Of a stretch of DNA of 64,000 bases, positions 30,115-39,832 are shown piece by piece. A program made the position numbers and the translations under genes. Each line of letters starts with the position of its first letter. The stretch's first letter is position 1. Source of the DNA: Vibrio sp. BS-M-Sm-2 (GTDB lineage Bacteria > Pseudomonadota > Gammaproteobacteria > Enterobacterales > Vibrionaceae); contig NZ_CP167894.1 in NCBI RefSeq assembly GCF_041504345.1, positions 930,001-994,000 on the forward strand, in the 5' to 3' direction. Under the pieces are notes generated by a model. The model was not told the DNA's origin. It made no database searches and saw only the letters and a list, made by a program, of their open reading frames with translations.

Positions 30115-31245
30115 CTAATGACGTAAATCAGGTGGGATCGGCATATTAGAATCTTGCAGTTTTGGTCTCTCACCACCTCGTTTTCGGTACTGCTTAAGCT
30201 GGAAAACATATGCAAGCACCTGCGCGACAGCCGTAAACAGACCGTCAGGAATTTGTTGTTCTAGTTCAGTGGTGTGATAAAGCGCCCTCGCCAATGGCGG
30301 TGCCGGAACAATATAGATATCGTTTTCGCGTGCAATTTCTCGGATCTTCATCGCCATGTGGTCGACACCTTTGGCAACCACAATCGGCGCTTTATCTTGA
30401 TTCTGCTTATAACGCAGTGCCACGGAAAAGTGCTCTGGGTTGGTCACAATCACATCCGCTTGAGGGACGTCTGCCATCATACGACGCTGAGCGGCTTCCC
30501 TTTGTAGCATACGAATTCGGCCTTTTACTTCCGGCTTACCTTCGGTATCTTTGAATTCGTCTTTAACTTCTTGTTTAGTCATTTTCAGCTGATCAGCGTG
30601 TTGCCAGATCTGAAATGGGATATCAATGGCAACCACGATCAGCAAAGAGCAACTGATTAAAAGAATGAAGTTAAGCAAGATATCCAAAGCATGAAAGATA
30701 TTCTGCGGATACACATCCATACTCAGCTGCATTAAATCATGCTGAGAGGCCTGAATAAGGTAAATAGCCATGCCTGATACAAGTGCCACTTTCAAAATAG
30801 ATTTCAGCAGTTCAACCCAGCTTTGTAGGCCAAACATACGCTTGATACCACTGAGTGGATTGAGCTTAGACGCCTTTGGCATTGCAGCTTGCATCGAAAA
30901 GTTAATCCCGCCAACACCTGCCGCACCAATAACAGCCGCAACAAACAAAGTTATCAAGATTAAGAACAGTGGAAACAGTAAGTTCACCAGTGCGCCACCA
31001 GCGATTTCAAGGAGCTTGTTGGTGTCAAAGATCTCGTCGCGGCTCAGAGAAAACAGACGTTGCATGGCCTCGAACAAAGCCTTCGCCATCGATTCGCCAA
31101 ACCACATTAATGCAATCGCACCGACTATCAGTACCGACGCTGAAGCTAGCTCTTTTGACCTTGCAACCTGCCCTTTCTCTTTGGCCTGTTGCAAGCGTTT
31201 GGGCGTGGCGTCTTCTGTGCGTTCTTGACCGTCTGACTCTGCCAT
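30115..31245 (-). CDS. flhB: FlhB, export switch protein of the flagellar type III system
   Basis: A 376-aa membrane protein: basic N-terminus (DATPKRLQQAKEKGQVARS), four membrane helices, and a cytoplasmic domain with the autocleavage site at residues 269-272. Here the site reads NPEH instead of the common NPTH; the Asn-Pro scissile bond and His are kept. It follows fliR after 9 bases and ends the fliE-to-flhB run. Confidence 0.95.
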   Translation of the reverse strand: MAESDGQERTEDATPKRLQQAKEKGQVARSKELASASVLIVGAIALMWFGESMAKALFEAMQRLFSLSRDEIFDTNKLLEIAGGALVNLLFPLFLILITLFVAAVIGAAGVGGINFSMQAAMPKASKLNPLSGIKRMFGLQSWVELLKSILKVALVSGMAIYLIQASQHDLMQLSMDVYPQNIFHALDILLNFILLISCSLLIVVAIDIPFQIWQHADQLKMTKQEVKDEFKDTEGKPEVKGRIRMLQREAAQRRMMADVPQADVIVTNPEHFSVALRYKQNQDKAPIVVAKGVDHMAMKIREIARENDIYIVPAPPLARALYHTTELEQQIPDGLFTAVAQVLAYVFQLKQYRKRGGERPKLQDSNMPIPPDLRH

Positions 31246-31254
31246 TTCAGTCTC

Positions 31255-32037
31255 CTAGCAATCTAACCGGATTAGACGACATATCTGTTGTTCGCCTTGC
31301 ATCCAGAATAGCTCATAGTGACTATACAAGCCGCCAAGGATGTACCAACAAAGTAACAGACCCACGAGTAGCGCAAATGCAAAACCCAAAGAAAAGATAT
31401 TTAACTGAGGTGCAGCACGCGTCATTACACCAAAAGAAAGGTTAATCGTTAACAGTGCGATAATGCCCGACAAGGACATCGCCAATGCCGTTTTGAACAT
31501 GATACCAAGCCACAACGCGAGTTCTCGAAAATCAACCGAAGTCAAAGAGCCACTGCCAATCGGCAAAGTCTTAAAGCTGAACACCACCAACTGCAGCATT
31601 TTCAAGTGACCGTCGGTTGCCAAGAAGAACATAGTGGCAAGTAGCATGAAGAGCTGACCCAATACTGGCGTGTTCTGTCCATTTGCTGGGTCGACCATAG
31701 AAGCGAAGCCCAAGCTAGATTGCATACCAAGGATTTGACCGAGCATAACAAAGGTTTGAATCATGAACTGAGTGACAAAGCCCATCGCCACACCAATCAC
31801 AATTTGCTCAAAGACGGTTAGGAAACCTTGGAAAGAGAGCAGTTCAATCTCTTTTGGAACCGCGGGAATCGCGGGCATTACGGCAAAGGTGATCGCCAAG
31901 CCTAAATACAGACGAATACGAGGCGACACAAAGCGCGCCCCTGTTACCGTCATCACCATCAGCATGGCTGAGATGCGAGTGTATGGCCAAAAATAATTGG
32001 CTAACCACTCTAGTACAAGGCTCGTCGGGTATTCCAT
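31255..32037 (-). CDS. fliR: FliR, export gate membrane protein
   Basis: A 260-aa polytopic inner-membrane protein with about six helices, forming the core export gate with FliP and FliQ. Conserved segments include YFWPYTRISAMLMVMTVTGA and VNGQNTPVLGQL-type loop (PANGQNTPVLGQLF). It starts 6 bases after fliQ. Confidence 0.94.
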   Translation of the reverse strand: MEYPTSLVLEWLANYFWPYTRISAMLMVMTVTGARFVSPRIRLYLGLAITFAVMPAIPAVPKEIELLSFQGFLTVFEQIVIGVAMGFVTQFMIQTFVMLGQILGMQSSLGFASMVDPANGQNTPVLGQLFMLLATMFFLATDGHLKMLQLVVFSFKTLPIGSGSLTSVDFRELALWLGIMFKTALAMSLSGIIALLTINLSFGVMTRAAPQLNIFSLGFAFALLVGLLLCWYILGGLYSHYELFWMQGEQQICRLIRLDC

Positions 32038-32043
32038 ATCGAT

Positions 32044-32313
32044 TTAATACAGAACTTGCGGCAAGCGTTCGATGAGTTCAAAAAAGAACTCCATCATCAT
32101 CTGAGTCATCCAGTGTGCAAATAGCATCAACGCCAACAAAGTCACAATCAAACGCGGCAAGAAACTCAGTGTTTGTTCGTTGATAGAGGTCGCAGCTTGG
32201 AAAACAGCGACGACTAAACCGATCAGCAGGCTCGGGATGATAATGGCGCAAACCATAATGAGTACCATCCAAAGGGCATCTCGGAACAACTCTACGAATA
32301 TTTCAGGATTCAT
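32044..32313 (-). CDS. fliQ: FliQ, export gate membrane protein
   Basis: An 89-aa protein with two membrane helices (WMVLIMVCAIIIPSLLIGLV and FLPRLIVTLLALMLFAHWM) and the conserved loop FQAATSINEQTLSF. I use the ATG at 32313 (MNPEIFVEL); a longer frame to 32370 would overlap fliP and add residues not typical of the family. Confidence 0.94.
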   Translation of the reverse strand: MNPEIFVELFRDALWMVLIMVCAIIIPSLLIGLVVAVFQAATSINEQTLSFLPRLIVTLLALMLFAHWMTQMMMEFFFELIERLPQVLY

Positions 32314-32324
32314 TATTCCCCCAG

Positions 32325-33194
32325 CTACAAGGCAAAACTGCCAGCGAGAGTGGAGAGTATCAAGTTCCAACCATCAACAAGAACAAACAGCATCAACTTA
32401 AACGGCAGCGATACAATCATTGGTGACAACATCATCATACCCATAGCCATTAATACCGATGCCACTACCAAGTCGATGATTAGGAACGGCAAGAACAACA
32501 TAAAGCCTATCTGGAAAGCCGTTTTCAACTCTGACGTGATAAATGCAGGAATCAGAACCGCCATTGAAACATCTTCAGGGTTGTTCACTTCCGCACCAGA
32601 GATCTCAACAAAGGTTTCTAGATCTTTGATTCGAGTCTGTTTAAGCATAAAGGACTTAATCGGTTCTTGGGCAACATCGAATGCCTGTCGTGCCGATATC
32701 TGTTCATTGAGATAAGGCTGAACTGCTTGTTCGTTAACTTGGTTAATCACTGGCGACATGATGAAGAAGGTCAAGAATATCGCGATACCAATAATCACTT
32801 GGTTAGACGGTGTTTGTTGTAGACCCATTGCCTGACGCAAGATAGACATCACCACCACAATACGGGTGAACGAGGTCATCAAAATCACCATCGCCGGCAA
32901 GAAGCCAAGCATGGTCATTAGAGCCAAGATCTGTAGGTTTATCGAGTAGTCTTCACCACCATTAGCATTGGTTGTCATGGTAAAGGCAGGTATGCCACCA
33001 CCATTGCCGGTTAAGCTACCCGTTGTCATGGTTTGCGATTTGGCTTGGTCTTGTTCCATCGTGCTGATGGTTACCGACTCTGAGCCAGCGGTATTCGCAG
33101 GAATGACGGTGCCGTCTTCAGCCTGTGCAAATACCGACATACTGAATACGAGTGAGCAGAGGAGAGTGAGCTGAACCAACAACATTTTAACCAT
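32325..33194 (-). CDS. fliP: FliP, export gate membrane protein
   Basis: A 289-aa protein with signal peptide (cleavage near VFAQA), a polar N-terminal region and four helices with FliP hallmarks [19 protein letters not shown] and [11 protein letters not shown] start at 33194 (MVKMLLVQ), preceded by GGAG at 8 bases. The start gives a 46-base gap after fliO. Confidence 0.93.
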   Translation of the reverse strand: MVKMLLVQLTLLCSLVFSMSVFAQAEDGTVIPANTAGSESVTISTMEQDQAKSQTMTTGSLTGNGGGIPAFTMTTNANGGEDYSINLQILALMTMLGFLPAMVILMTSFTRIVVVMSILRQAMGLQQTPSNQVIIGIAIFLTFFIMSPVINQVNEQAVQPYLNEQISARQAFDVAQEPIKSFMLKQTRIKDLETFVEISGAEVNNPEDVSMAVLIPAFITSELKTAFQIGFMLFLPFLIIDLVVASVLMAMGMMMLSPMIVSLPFKLMLFVLVDGWNLILSTLAGSFAL

Positions 33195-33240
33195 TCGGAA
33201 AGCTCCGTTTTGGCAAACGTAAGATGAGTTCAAAAGTCCG

Positions 33241-33603
33241 TTACTTGTTTGCATCTTTTTTTATTAGCTGGGAAAGCTGACTTGAAAATGTACTTTTTTC
33301 CAGCATCTCCTGAGTAAGAGGTTTATCCAGCTTAGAAATTAGCTGGATAGATTGCGTGGTAATCCCGACTAAGAACTGATCATCACCAGCTTGAACAATA
33401 GCGATGCGTTCTTTAGTACCTACAGGAATTTGCCTAACAATCGCCAAGCCTTGCTGATTCGACATTGCAGGCACTTGCATTCGCTTGAGTAGCCAAGCAA
33501 TAAATAAGATGAAGGCTATAACGAAAATTAGCGACCCAAAAGTGGTCGCTAAATCGAGAGATGGCGGCGTTGCAGCAAAGGCAATAGAAGGAGAAGATAA
33601 CAA
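33241..33603 (-). CDS. fliO: FliO, export apparatus assembly protein (start region disrupted)
   Basis: The frame encodes the FliO membrane helix ([23 protein letters not shown]) and the cytoplasmic domain with [19 protein letters not shown]. The only start in frame is a TTG at 33603, two bases from GGGGGAG, giving a 120-aa product that begins in the middle of a signal peptide ([11 protein letters not shown]). Upstream, an ATG at 33650 overlapping the fliN stop opens a frame that encodes a basic signal-peptide start but is one base out of register. A single extra G in the G5 run (33608-33612) would join them. FliO may be frameshifted, or the consensus may have a homopolymer error. Confidence 0.75.
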   Translation of the reverse strand: MLSSPSIAFAATPPSLDLATTFGSLIFVIAFILFIAWLLKRMQVPAMSNQQGLAIVRQIPVGTKERIAIVQAGDDQFLVGITTQSIQLISKLDKPLTQEMLEKSTFSSQLSQLIKKDANK

Positions 33604-33650
33604 AGCTCCCCCGTAATTAGCCTAGCCAATCTTGGAGACAGAAAGCTCAT
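33549..33650 (-). pseudogene. Out-of-register 5' end of fliO
   Basis: From the ATG at 33650 (overlapping the fliN TAA as TAATG) the frame reads MSFLSPRLARLITG, a plausible signal-peptide start, then leaves the FliO register at the G5 run and stops at 33549 after 33 codons. This looks like the true fliO start separated by a one-base deletion. Confidence 0.6.
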
Positions 33651-34060
33651 TAACGCAGCTTCTTAATTCGTTCTGTCTGACTAATAACGTCAGTCAAACG
33701 AATACCAAACTTGTCGTTCACCACAACCACTTCACCATGAGCAATCAAGGTACCGTTTACCATCACATCCAGTGACTCACCAGCAATTCTATCTAGCTCA
33801 ACAACCGAACCTTGGTTCAACTGAAGTAAATTACGGATACTGATCTGAGAGCGGCCAACTTCCATTGAGATAGTCACGGGGATATCCATGATGGTATCCA
33901 GTTTACGACGCTCATCTTCAGAAATCGGAGACGATGAATCGGTTAGCTCATCAAGTGGTGCCGCAAGCACGTCATCAACATCAATTGACGGTGCTGAAGG
34001 ATCTTCACCAAGTGCCGCAGCCCACTCGTCTGCTAGCTTTTGATCTTCACTAGGTTCCAT
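33650..34060 (-). CDS. fliN: FliN, flagellar switch C-ring protein
   Basis: A 136-aa protein with an acidic N-terminal tail and the SpoA domain at the C-terminus (IPVTISMEVGRSQISIRNLLQLNQGSVVELD is spread over residues 61-91). I start at MEPSEDQKL (34060), with AGGA seven bases upstream. Its stop codon overlaps the presumed fliO ATG. Confidence 0.94.
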   Translation of the reverse strand: MEPSEDQKLADEWAAALGEDPSAPSIDVDDVLAAPLDELTDSSSPISEDERRKLDTIMDIPVTISMEVGRSQISIRNLLQLNQGSVVELDRIAGESLDVMVNGTLIAHGEVVVVNDKFGIRLTDVISQTERIKKLR

Positions 34061-34089
34061 TACCAATTCCTATACTTTTATCTATTTTG

Positions 34090-35133
34090 CTATTCGTCAT
34101 CGTCGCTATTTTCCAGCTCAGACATTAAGTCCTTGCCTAGAAAAGCGAGATCAGTTTTAACCACATGTGGTCTTTGAATTTTTTCAGAAATCTGTACTGC
34201 GAGCTTCTCACCGGAACGGCCCATTTTCACACGATACGTTGGCAGCTCTTCAACGAACATAGTCGCATGCTCAGGCATGTTCATTGGAATGACGTCACCG
34301 GGTCGCAACTCCATCAAGTCACGCAGAGAAATATCTTGCTCTAGCAAGTTCACACGGAAGTTAACCGGCACATCCATAATTTCATCACGCAGCGCGGTAC
34401 TCCAACGAACATCGGTTTCCATTTTGTCTGATTGAACACCGGCATCCAGCAGCTCACGAATCGGCTCTACCATGGAGTAAGGCATCACGACGTGGAAGTC
34501 ACCACCACCGCCATCCACTTCAATGTGGAATGAGCTTACAACAATCACTTCTGTTGGGCTCACAATGTTCGCCATACTTGGGTTCACTTCAGAATCCAAG
34601 TATTCAAACTCAACCCCCATCACTGGAGACCAAGCTTCTTTGTAATCTTCAAAAACAATTTTCAACAGTAACTGAATAATTCGTCTTTCGGTTGGCGTGA
34701 ATTCACGGCCTTCAATCTTGGCGTGGAAACGTCCATCACCACCAAAAAAGTTCTCTACGAGAATAAAAACAAGACGAGCTTCCATGGTGATAAGCGCCGT
34801 GCCTTTCAGCGGGCGGAAACGAACCATGTTTAAACTAGTGGGTACATACAATGTGTTTTGGTACTCACCAAACTTCATCATCTGCACGCCGTTGATCGAC
34901 ACTTCAGCTGTTTTACGTAACATATTAAACAAGCTAATCCGCATATGACGTGCGAAACGCTCGTTAATAAGTTCAAGGGTCGGCATTCGACCACGGACGA
35001 TTCGATCTTGAGATGAGAAGTCGAAATTGACTGCACTATCATTGTCGGTTTCTAAGACATCTTCTACGTCTTCAACATCATCAACGCCATGTAATAGCGC
35101 ATCAATTTCGTCTTGGCTTAATAAATCGGTCAC
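34090..35133 (-). CDS. fliM: FliM, flagellar switch protein and CheY-P receptor
   Basis: A 347-aa C-ring protein. The N-terminal CheY-binding peptide is LLSQDEIDALLHG (residues 4-16), followed by an acidic linker, the CheC-like middle domain and a C-terminal SpoA domain. It binds CheY-P to reverse rotation. It lies 7 bases after fliL. Confidence 0.95.
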   Translation of the reverse strand: MTDLLSQDEIDALLHGVDDVEDVEDVLETDNDSAVNFDFSSQDRIVRGRMPTLELINERFARHMRISLFNMLRKTAEVSINGVQMMKFGEYQNTLYVPTSLNMVRFRPLKGTALITMEARLVFILVENFFGGDGRFHAKIEGREFTPTERRIIQLLLKIVFEDYKEAWSPVMGVEFEYLDSEVNPSMANIVSPTEVIVVSSFHIEVDGGGGDFHVVMPYSMVEPIRELLDAGVQSDKMETDVRWSTALRDEIMDVPVNFRVNLLEQDISLRDLMELRPGDVIPMNMPEHATMFVEELPTYRVKMGRSGEKLAVQISEKIQRPHVVKTDLAFLGKDLMSELENSDDDE

Positions 35134-35140
35134 AAATTAC

Positions 35141-35629
35141 CTATTGAATTACGAAGTCAGTGAATAACACTTTTTCAATCACAGGCTGGCCAACAGCTTG
35201 AGCCAGGCTTGCTTTAATATCTTCAGTCGCCTTATTTCGCAGTTCAACTCGCCCAGTTGGAGAGCGCAATTGATCAACCGTTGCTGAAGCGAACGTTGCT
35301 AATAAAGTACTCTCTACAAGAGGAGAGTGGTAACGAGCCAAGTCTTCATTCTTGCTGCCACGCACCATTAACTGTGCTTTTATCTGAACTAGGCGGTCTT
35401 TTTTATCACCTGTCACATTGAACAAGAAGGGCTGAGGGATATTAACATACATAACAGGCTCGGCTGCGACCACAGCAGTAGTCGGCTGAGACTGAGATTC
35501 TGAGGCACTATCATCAGAGCCTAAAAAAAAGAACAGTGCGCCACCTACGCCAAGTAGTAAAACGACTACCGCTATAATGATGATGAGAAGCTTACTCTTC
35601 CCTTTAGGTGCATCTTGTTCTTCTGCCAT
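35141..35629 (-). CDS. fliL: FliL, flagellar basal-body membrane protein
   Basis: A 162-aa protein with a short cytoplasmic start, one transmembrane helix (about 14-36, LLIIIIAVVVLLLGVGGALF) and a periplasmic stomatin-like domain. Known to form a ring around the stator and aid motor torque in Vibrio. It lies between fliK and fliM. Confidence 0.93.
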   Translation of the reverse strand: MAEEQDAPKGKSKLLIIIIAVVVLLLGVGGALFFFLGSDDSASESQSQPTTAVVAAEPVMYVNIPQPFLFNVTGDKKDRLVQIKAQLMVRGSKNEDLARYHSPLVESTLLATFASATVDQLRSPTGRVELRNKATEDIKASLAQAVGQPVIEKVLFTDFVIQ

Positions 35630-35719
35630 ATTTTGCTCTAACTTCCTGTTCTTTCGATTAACTGACGGTACTTTCTATTAACTGGTTCTGTCTATTAACT
35701 AAGTGTACTTAGCCTGATA

Positions 35720-37873
35720 TTAGGCATAATAACTAATTCCATCACGCTTTGATGCGACATTCAATTCAAGATTGCTGCCACTATCAAGGTTTTCATCACC
35801 TTGACCATCATTTGTGCGGTTAGCGCCGGATTGTTGTTCACCATTGTTGTATCTATCTTGCCCCTGGCCAGAGTTCTGTTGTTGAACTGACGAATCGGCA
35901 AGCTGCATCCCTTGTTGAGCGAGCATCTCTCTCAGACGAGGTAAGGTTTGCTCAATCACATCTCTCGCCTGCTGATTGCTCACAGTAAAGTGCACATTCG
36001 CGACGTCATTATTCATGGTCATTCGAATTTTCATCTGCCCCAATTCAGGTGGGTCGAGTCGGATGTCCAAGTTCTTAAGGTTTTTAGACATCATCATTTG
36101 GACTTTTTCAGCTACCTGCTCATTGGCTAGTTCTTTGGTGAGCTGTAAAGGAGCCTGTTGAGCAGCTTGAATTTCAGCTCGCGTAGGTGCCGAACCAACC
36201 GTTGCTGTACCTTGTGCGCCGGCCGCAGCAGCGATCTGCTGAGCAAAGGCCGAATCTTTAGAATCTTCTTTAGCACCCGCTTTTCCAAGACCAGACAGTG
36301 CAGCTGCACCGGCTCCAGTTTTAAGTAACATGTCCGTTGAGCCGGCTTTGGTCGCTGCAGGTACTGCATTCATCGCCACCCCTTGCGCAGTTAAAGCAGG
36401 GTCTAACGCAGCTTGTTGTTGAGGTGAAGCAAGGTTAGCTTGTTGAGCCGCTGCCTGTTGGGCTGCATGCACATTATTAGCGTGTAGCATTGCCGCTTTA
36501 TCATTTGCAGCATGAGTGGCAGCAGCGTTACTTACCGATTGTACCGAAGCTTGTGCTGTCGCTTGCTGAGCAGCAGCCGTAACCGCCGCTGTTGATGCCA
36601 CCGTAGCTAAGGCTTTGGCTTCATTTGAATCACTATTATCCCAATCAATTGCGGTGGGTTCATCAGGCGTACTGTTCACGCCTGGAGCTTGGCTTAGTAA
36701 AGCCGTTGCTTGCTGCTGAACATTGGTTAGCTGTTGATTCAATACATCTAAGTTCGAGGTTGCTCGAGCCAGTGCAGCTTGCTCATCGACCGTCAACTTA
36801 GCACCACTTTGTTGTTTTTGAAGCAAACCATCCACTACAGACTGCTCTGATTCAATCTGAGCGTTCAATTGGTTCAACGCTTTGGTATGAGCATCAACCT
36901 GTTTCGCTAGCTCAAGTTCAGCTGGTGAGAGTGCTTGGCTTTGATCGGTAGTAACCGCGCTAGCCGCATTTTTTTGGTTCAGCTCTCGACTCATACTTGC
37001 TTCAATTTGTTCTGGGGTAACGCCTTTATCCATCAGCTGTCGAATTTCATCATCTGATAACTGAGACACTCCCTTACCTCCGGTAAGCACAGCGATTTCA
37101 GAATCGACCTCAAGGCTCTTCTCTTGATTTGCTGCACTAGCTTGTTGTGTCGCATTACCCGCAATTGAAATTCCTGCAACAGAAGCACCCGCGACATTAC
37201 CTTGGACTTGATCTATCTGACCTTGCTGAGGCAAGCCTTTGCCGTTTGGCGCTTGATTTAGAGCTTTGTTTGCCTCATCCAACTGACCAAGCAATTTATT
37301 GCCTTCACTCATCGCTACGCTGGCTTGCGACGCCTGCGTAGAACCATCTACAGCTGATAAATCCTGAGCTTGAGAAGCCTGTTCTTTAGAATCGTTAGTC
37401 GTAGCCTGCGCGTCTTTACCAGCCGCCTTATCTGCGACATTGTTATCAGAGACAGTGTTATCAGCGATGGTGCTATCAGTGCTTGTATTAGCTTTGAGCT
37501 GAGCCTCCGTTCCAGACACAGCCTCTGCATATGTTATATCTGTGGCTTTGTCGCCCTCTACTTCTGAAGCCACTTGTTTACTTTGTGCTTCGCTCACTTC
37601 GTCAGTCGCCTTTGATTTCGCTGAATCACTTTTCTTCGCTTCAGCTGACGCTTCACCTTCAGTAGCGGCGTGCTTTTCGTCAGATTTCGACGCGTTTTCA
37701 GTGTCTTTTACTGCGGCTTTACTGGCACTTTCTTCAAAGCCGAGCGCTTCTTTAAAAGACTCAAAGAAACCTTTAGCGTCGCCGGTCTCTTCTACCTTTG
37801 AAGAGGTAGAACCGGTGTCCAACAACGATGACGTTTTGTTGGTCGCTGAATTTGAGGAAAGACTAACATTCAT
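35720..37873 (-). CDS. fliK: FliK, hook-length control protein
   Basis: A 717-aa protein with a long low-complexity, Ala/Gln/Ser-rich N-terminal part serving as the molecular ruler and a C-terminal Flg_hook substrate-switch domain (about 590-670, LDIRLDPPELGQMKIRMTM). Much longer than E. coli FliK, as is usual in Vibrio. It is secreted and interacts with FlhB to stop hook growth. A 182-base gap without a recognisable promoter separates it from fliJ. Confidence 0.92.
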   Translation of the reverse strand: MNVSLSSNSATNKTSSLLDTGSTSSKVEETGDAKGFFESFKEALGFEESASKAAVKDTENASKSDEKHAATEGEASAEAKKSDSAKSKATDEVSEAQSKQVASEVEGDKATDITYAEAVSGTEAQLKANTSTDSTIADNTVSDNNVADKAAGKDAQATTNDSKEQASQAQDLSAVDGSTQASQASVAMSEGNKLLGQLDEANKALNQAPNGKGLPQQGQIDQVQGNVAGASVAGISIAGNATQQASAANQEKSLEVDSEIAVLTGGKGVSQLSDDEIRQLMDKGVTPEQIEASMSRELNQKNAASAVTTDQSQALSPAELELAKQVDAHTKALNQLNAQIESEQSVVDGLLQKQQSGAKLTVDEQAALARATSNLDVLNQQLTNVQQQATALLSQAPGVNSTPDEPTAIDWDNSDSNEAKALATVASTAAVTAAAQQATAQASVQSVSNAAATHAANDKAAMLHANNVHAAQQAAAQQANLASPQQQAALDPALTAQGVAMNAVPAATKAGSTDMLLKTGAGAAALSGLGKAGAKEDSKDSAFAQQIAAAAGAQGTATVGSAPTRAEIQAAQQAPLQLTKELANEQVAEKVQMMMSKNLKNLDIRLDPPELGQMKIRMTMNNDVANVHFTVSNQQARDVIEQTLPRLREMLAQQGMQLADSSVQQQNSGQGQDRYNNGEQQSGANRTNDGQGDENLDSGSNLELNVASKRDGISYYA

Positions 37874-38055
37874 ATATACAAGCTCTATCTACTAGCTTTG
37901 CTGCGATGAATCATGCAACAAAAAGAAAGTCGGGTGCTTTTCATGCCTTTGGTGGACACGACGCGCAATTTTATATAAAACGGAGCAAGAAACATGCCTA
38001 TAAGTTCTGTTCTCTCAACCTAAAGAGCAGTGGCTACCTTATTCATGGCTTAGGA

Positions 38056-38493
38056 TCACATCTTCTTTCGGCTGTATAACAAAGTCGAGAACTCATCCAT
38101 TTGCTTTTGTTCTCTTTGATCTTGCAGTTTTGCTTTCTCTTTCTGCTTTTTTTCCATCAACCACTCATAGGATTTACGTTTTTTGCGTAACTCCACCCAG
38201 TAGTTTTGACAGTTGTCGACTTGATTTTTAAAGTGGTGCTCCGCTTCTCTCTGTTTAGAAAGTGTTTCATCTAATTGAGTTAAGAAGCGGTTTAAGTGAC
38301 CATATTGACTCGCCGTTAACCCAGCCTTGCCACGGTCGACAAGCTGCTGGCAGTAATCAAGTCGGTACTTTTCAATCTGCGCAACCTGCTCATAGTAACC
38401 TTGCAGCTCCGAGTTCGCTTTGTTGAGCGCGAGTACAGCTTGGTTCTCTTGATCTTTGGCTTGATCGAGCAAAAATTCTAATGCGTTATCCAT
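38056..38493 (-). CDS. fliJ: FliJ, export chaperone-escort coiled-coil protein
   Basis: A 145-aa almost fully helical protein with a long antiparallel coiled coil and many Lys/Glu/Gln. It links FliI to FlhA in the export apparatus. The call rests on size, coiled-coil character and position after fliI. Confidence 0.9.
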   Translation of the reverse strand: MDNALEFLLDQAKDQENQAVLALNKANSELQGYYEQVAQIEKYRLDYCQQLVDRGKAGLTASQYGHLNRFLTQLDETLSKQREAEHHFKNQVDNCQNYWVELRKKRKSYEWLMEKKQKEKAKLQDQREQKQMDEFSTLLYSRKKM

Positions 38494-38512
38494 GACTAAC
38501 CTTATTCACTCG

Positions 38513-39832
38513 TTAGCCACCCAATACATGCTTTAACATGTTGACACACATGTCGTATGGGACAGTTTCTTTCATCTTCTGCTGCAAGTATTCATCCAGT
38601 TTTGGCTTCAAAGTGAAGGCACTATCAATTGCAGGATCAGTTCCTGGCTTGTAAGCACCAATCGAAACCAAATCTTGGTTTTTGCGACAAATAGACAGCA
38701 CTTGCCTTACCGCTTTCGACATCAAAACATGTTCTTCAGTGGTAATTTGCGGCATAACACGACTGACAGATTTCTCGACATCGATCGCAGGGTAATGACC
38801 CGCATCCGCCATCTCACGCGACAACACAACGTGTCCATCAAGGATCGCTCGCGACGCATCAGCAATGGGGTCTTGTAAGTCATCGCCTTCGGTTAACACG
38901 GTAAAGAAAGCCGTAATCGAACCTTGTTCATCATTGCCGTTACCCGCACGTTCCACCAGCGCTGGAAGCTTGGCGAATACTGATGGCGGATAACCTTTAG
39001 TTGCTGGCGGCTCACCAACAGACAGAGCAATTTCACGCTGAGCCTGAGCAAAACGGGTCAATGAGTCCATCAACAACAAAACATCTAAACCTTGGTCGCG
39101 GAAATACTCGGCTACAGCCAACGCAGTTTGACAACCTTTTAATCGCATCAGTGGCGATGAGTCAGCAGGAGCCGCGACCACCACCGACCGCTTACGACCA
39201 TCTTCACCAAGAATCTCTTCAATAAATTCTTTAACTTCTCGTCCACGCTCACCAATTAGACCTACAACCACTACCTGCGCGGTTGTGCCTCGAGTCATCA
39301 TACCAAGCGTAACCGACTTACCGACACCAGAACCAGCGAACAGACCGATACGCTGTCCTTTACCTACGGTAAGTAGGCCATTAATCGCCTTTAAACCCAC
39401 ATCGAGTGGTTCAGAAATCGGTTTACGAGCTAAAGGGTTGATTGGCTCAGCATTAAATGAAGCGCGTTGCTCAGTATAGATTGGACCTAGCCCGTCGAGT
39501 GGATTGCCTACGCCGTCGATCACTCGACCAAGCAGCTCCATACCTACAGGGATGCCACTTTCAGTGGTCATCGGTGTCACACGAGCGCCAGGTAAGATCC
39601 CAGTGATTTGCTCACTCGGCATCAAAAATAGGTTATCGCCTGAAAAGCCGACGACTTCGGCTTCCATCTGACCAGACATAGTTTCAACTAGACACAGGCT
39701 GCCGATCGGAGCTTTACAGCCAGTAGCTTCAAGCGTTAAGCCAACAACGCGGACTAACTTACCTGATGCAATTGGTCGCGATTTTAGCCCTTCGACTTTG
39801 TATTGGCTAAGACGATTCGCTAACTCAAGCAT
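38513..39832 (-). CDS. fliI: FliI, flagellum-specific export ATPase
   Basis: A 439-aa F1-beta-like ATPase with Walker [10 protein letters not shown] (residues 165-173), Walker [14 protein letters not shown] and the export-ATPase signature. It overlaps fliH by one base (TGA/ATG junction at 39832). Confidence 0.96.
   Translation of the reverse strand: MLELANRLSQYKVEGLKSRPIASGKLVRVVGLTLEATGCKAPIGSLCLVETMSGQMEAEVVGFSGDNLFLMPSEQITGILPGARVTPMTTESGIPVGMELLGRVIDGVGNPLDGLGPIYTEQRASFNAEPINPLARKPISEPLDVGLKAINGLLTVGKGQRIGLFAGSGVGKSVTLGMMTRGTTAQVVVVGLIGERGREVKEFIEEILGEDGRKRSVVVAAPADSSPLMRLKGCQTALAVAEYFRDQGLDVLLLMDSLTRFAQAQREIALSVGEPPATKGYPPSVFAKLPALVERAGNGNDEQGSITAFFTVLTEGDDLQDPIADASRAILDGHVVLSREMADAGHYPAIDVEKSVSRVMPQITTEEHVLMSKAVRQVLSICRKNQDLVSIGAYKPGTDPAIDSAFTLKPKLDEYLQQKMKETVPYDMCVNMLKHVLGG

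Noticed and set aside
37874..38055. Promoter in the 182-base gap between fliJ and fliK
   Set aside because: Neither a sigma-54 nor a sigma-28 motif with correct spacing was found.
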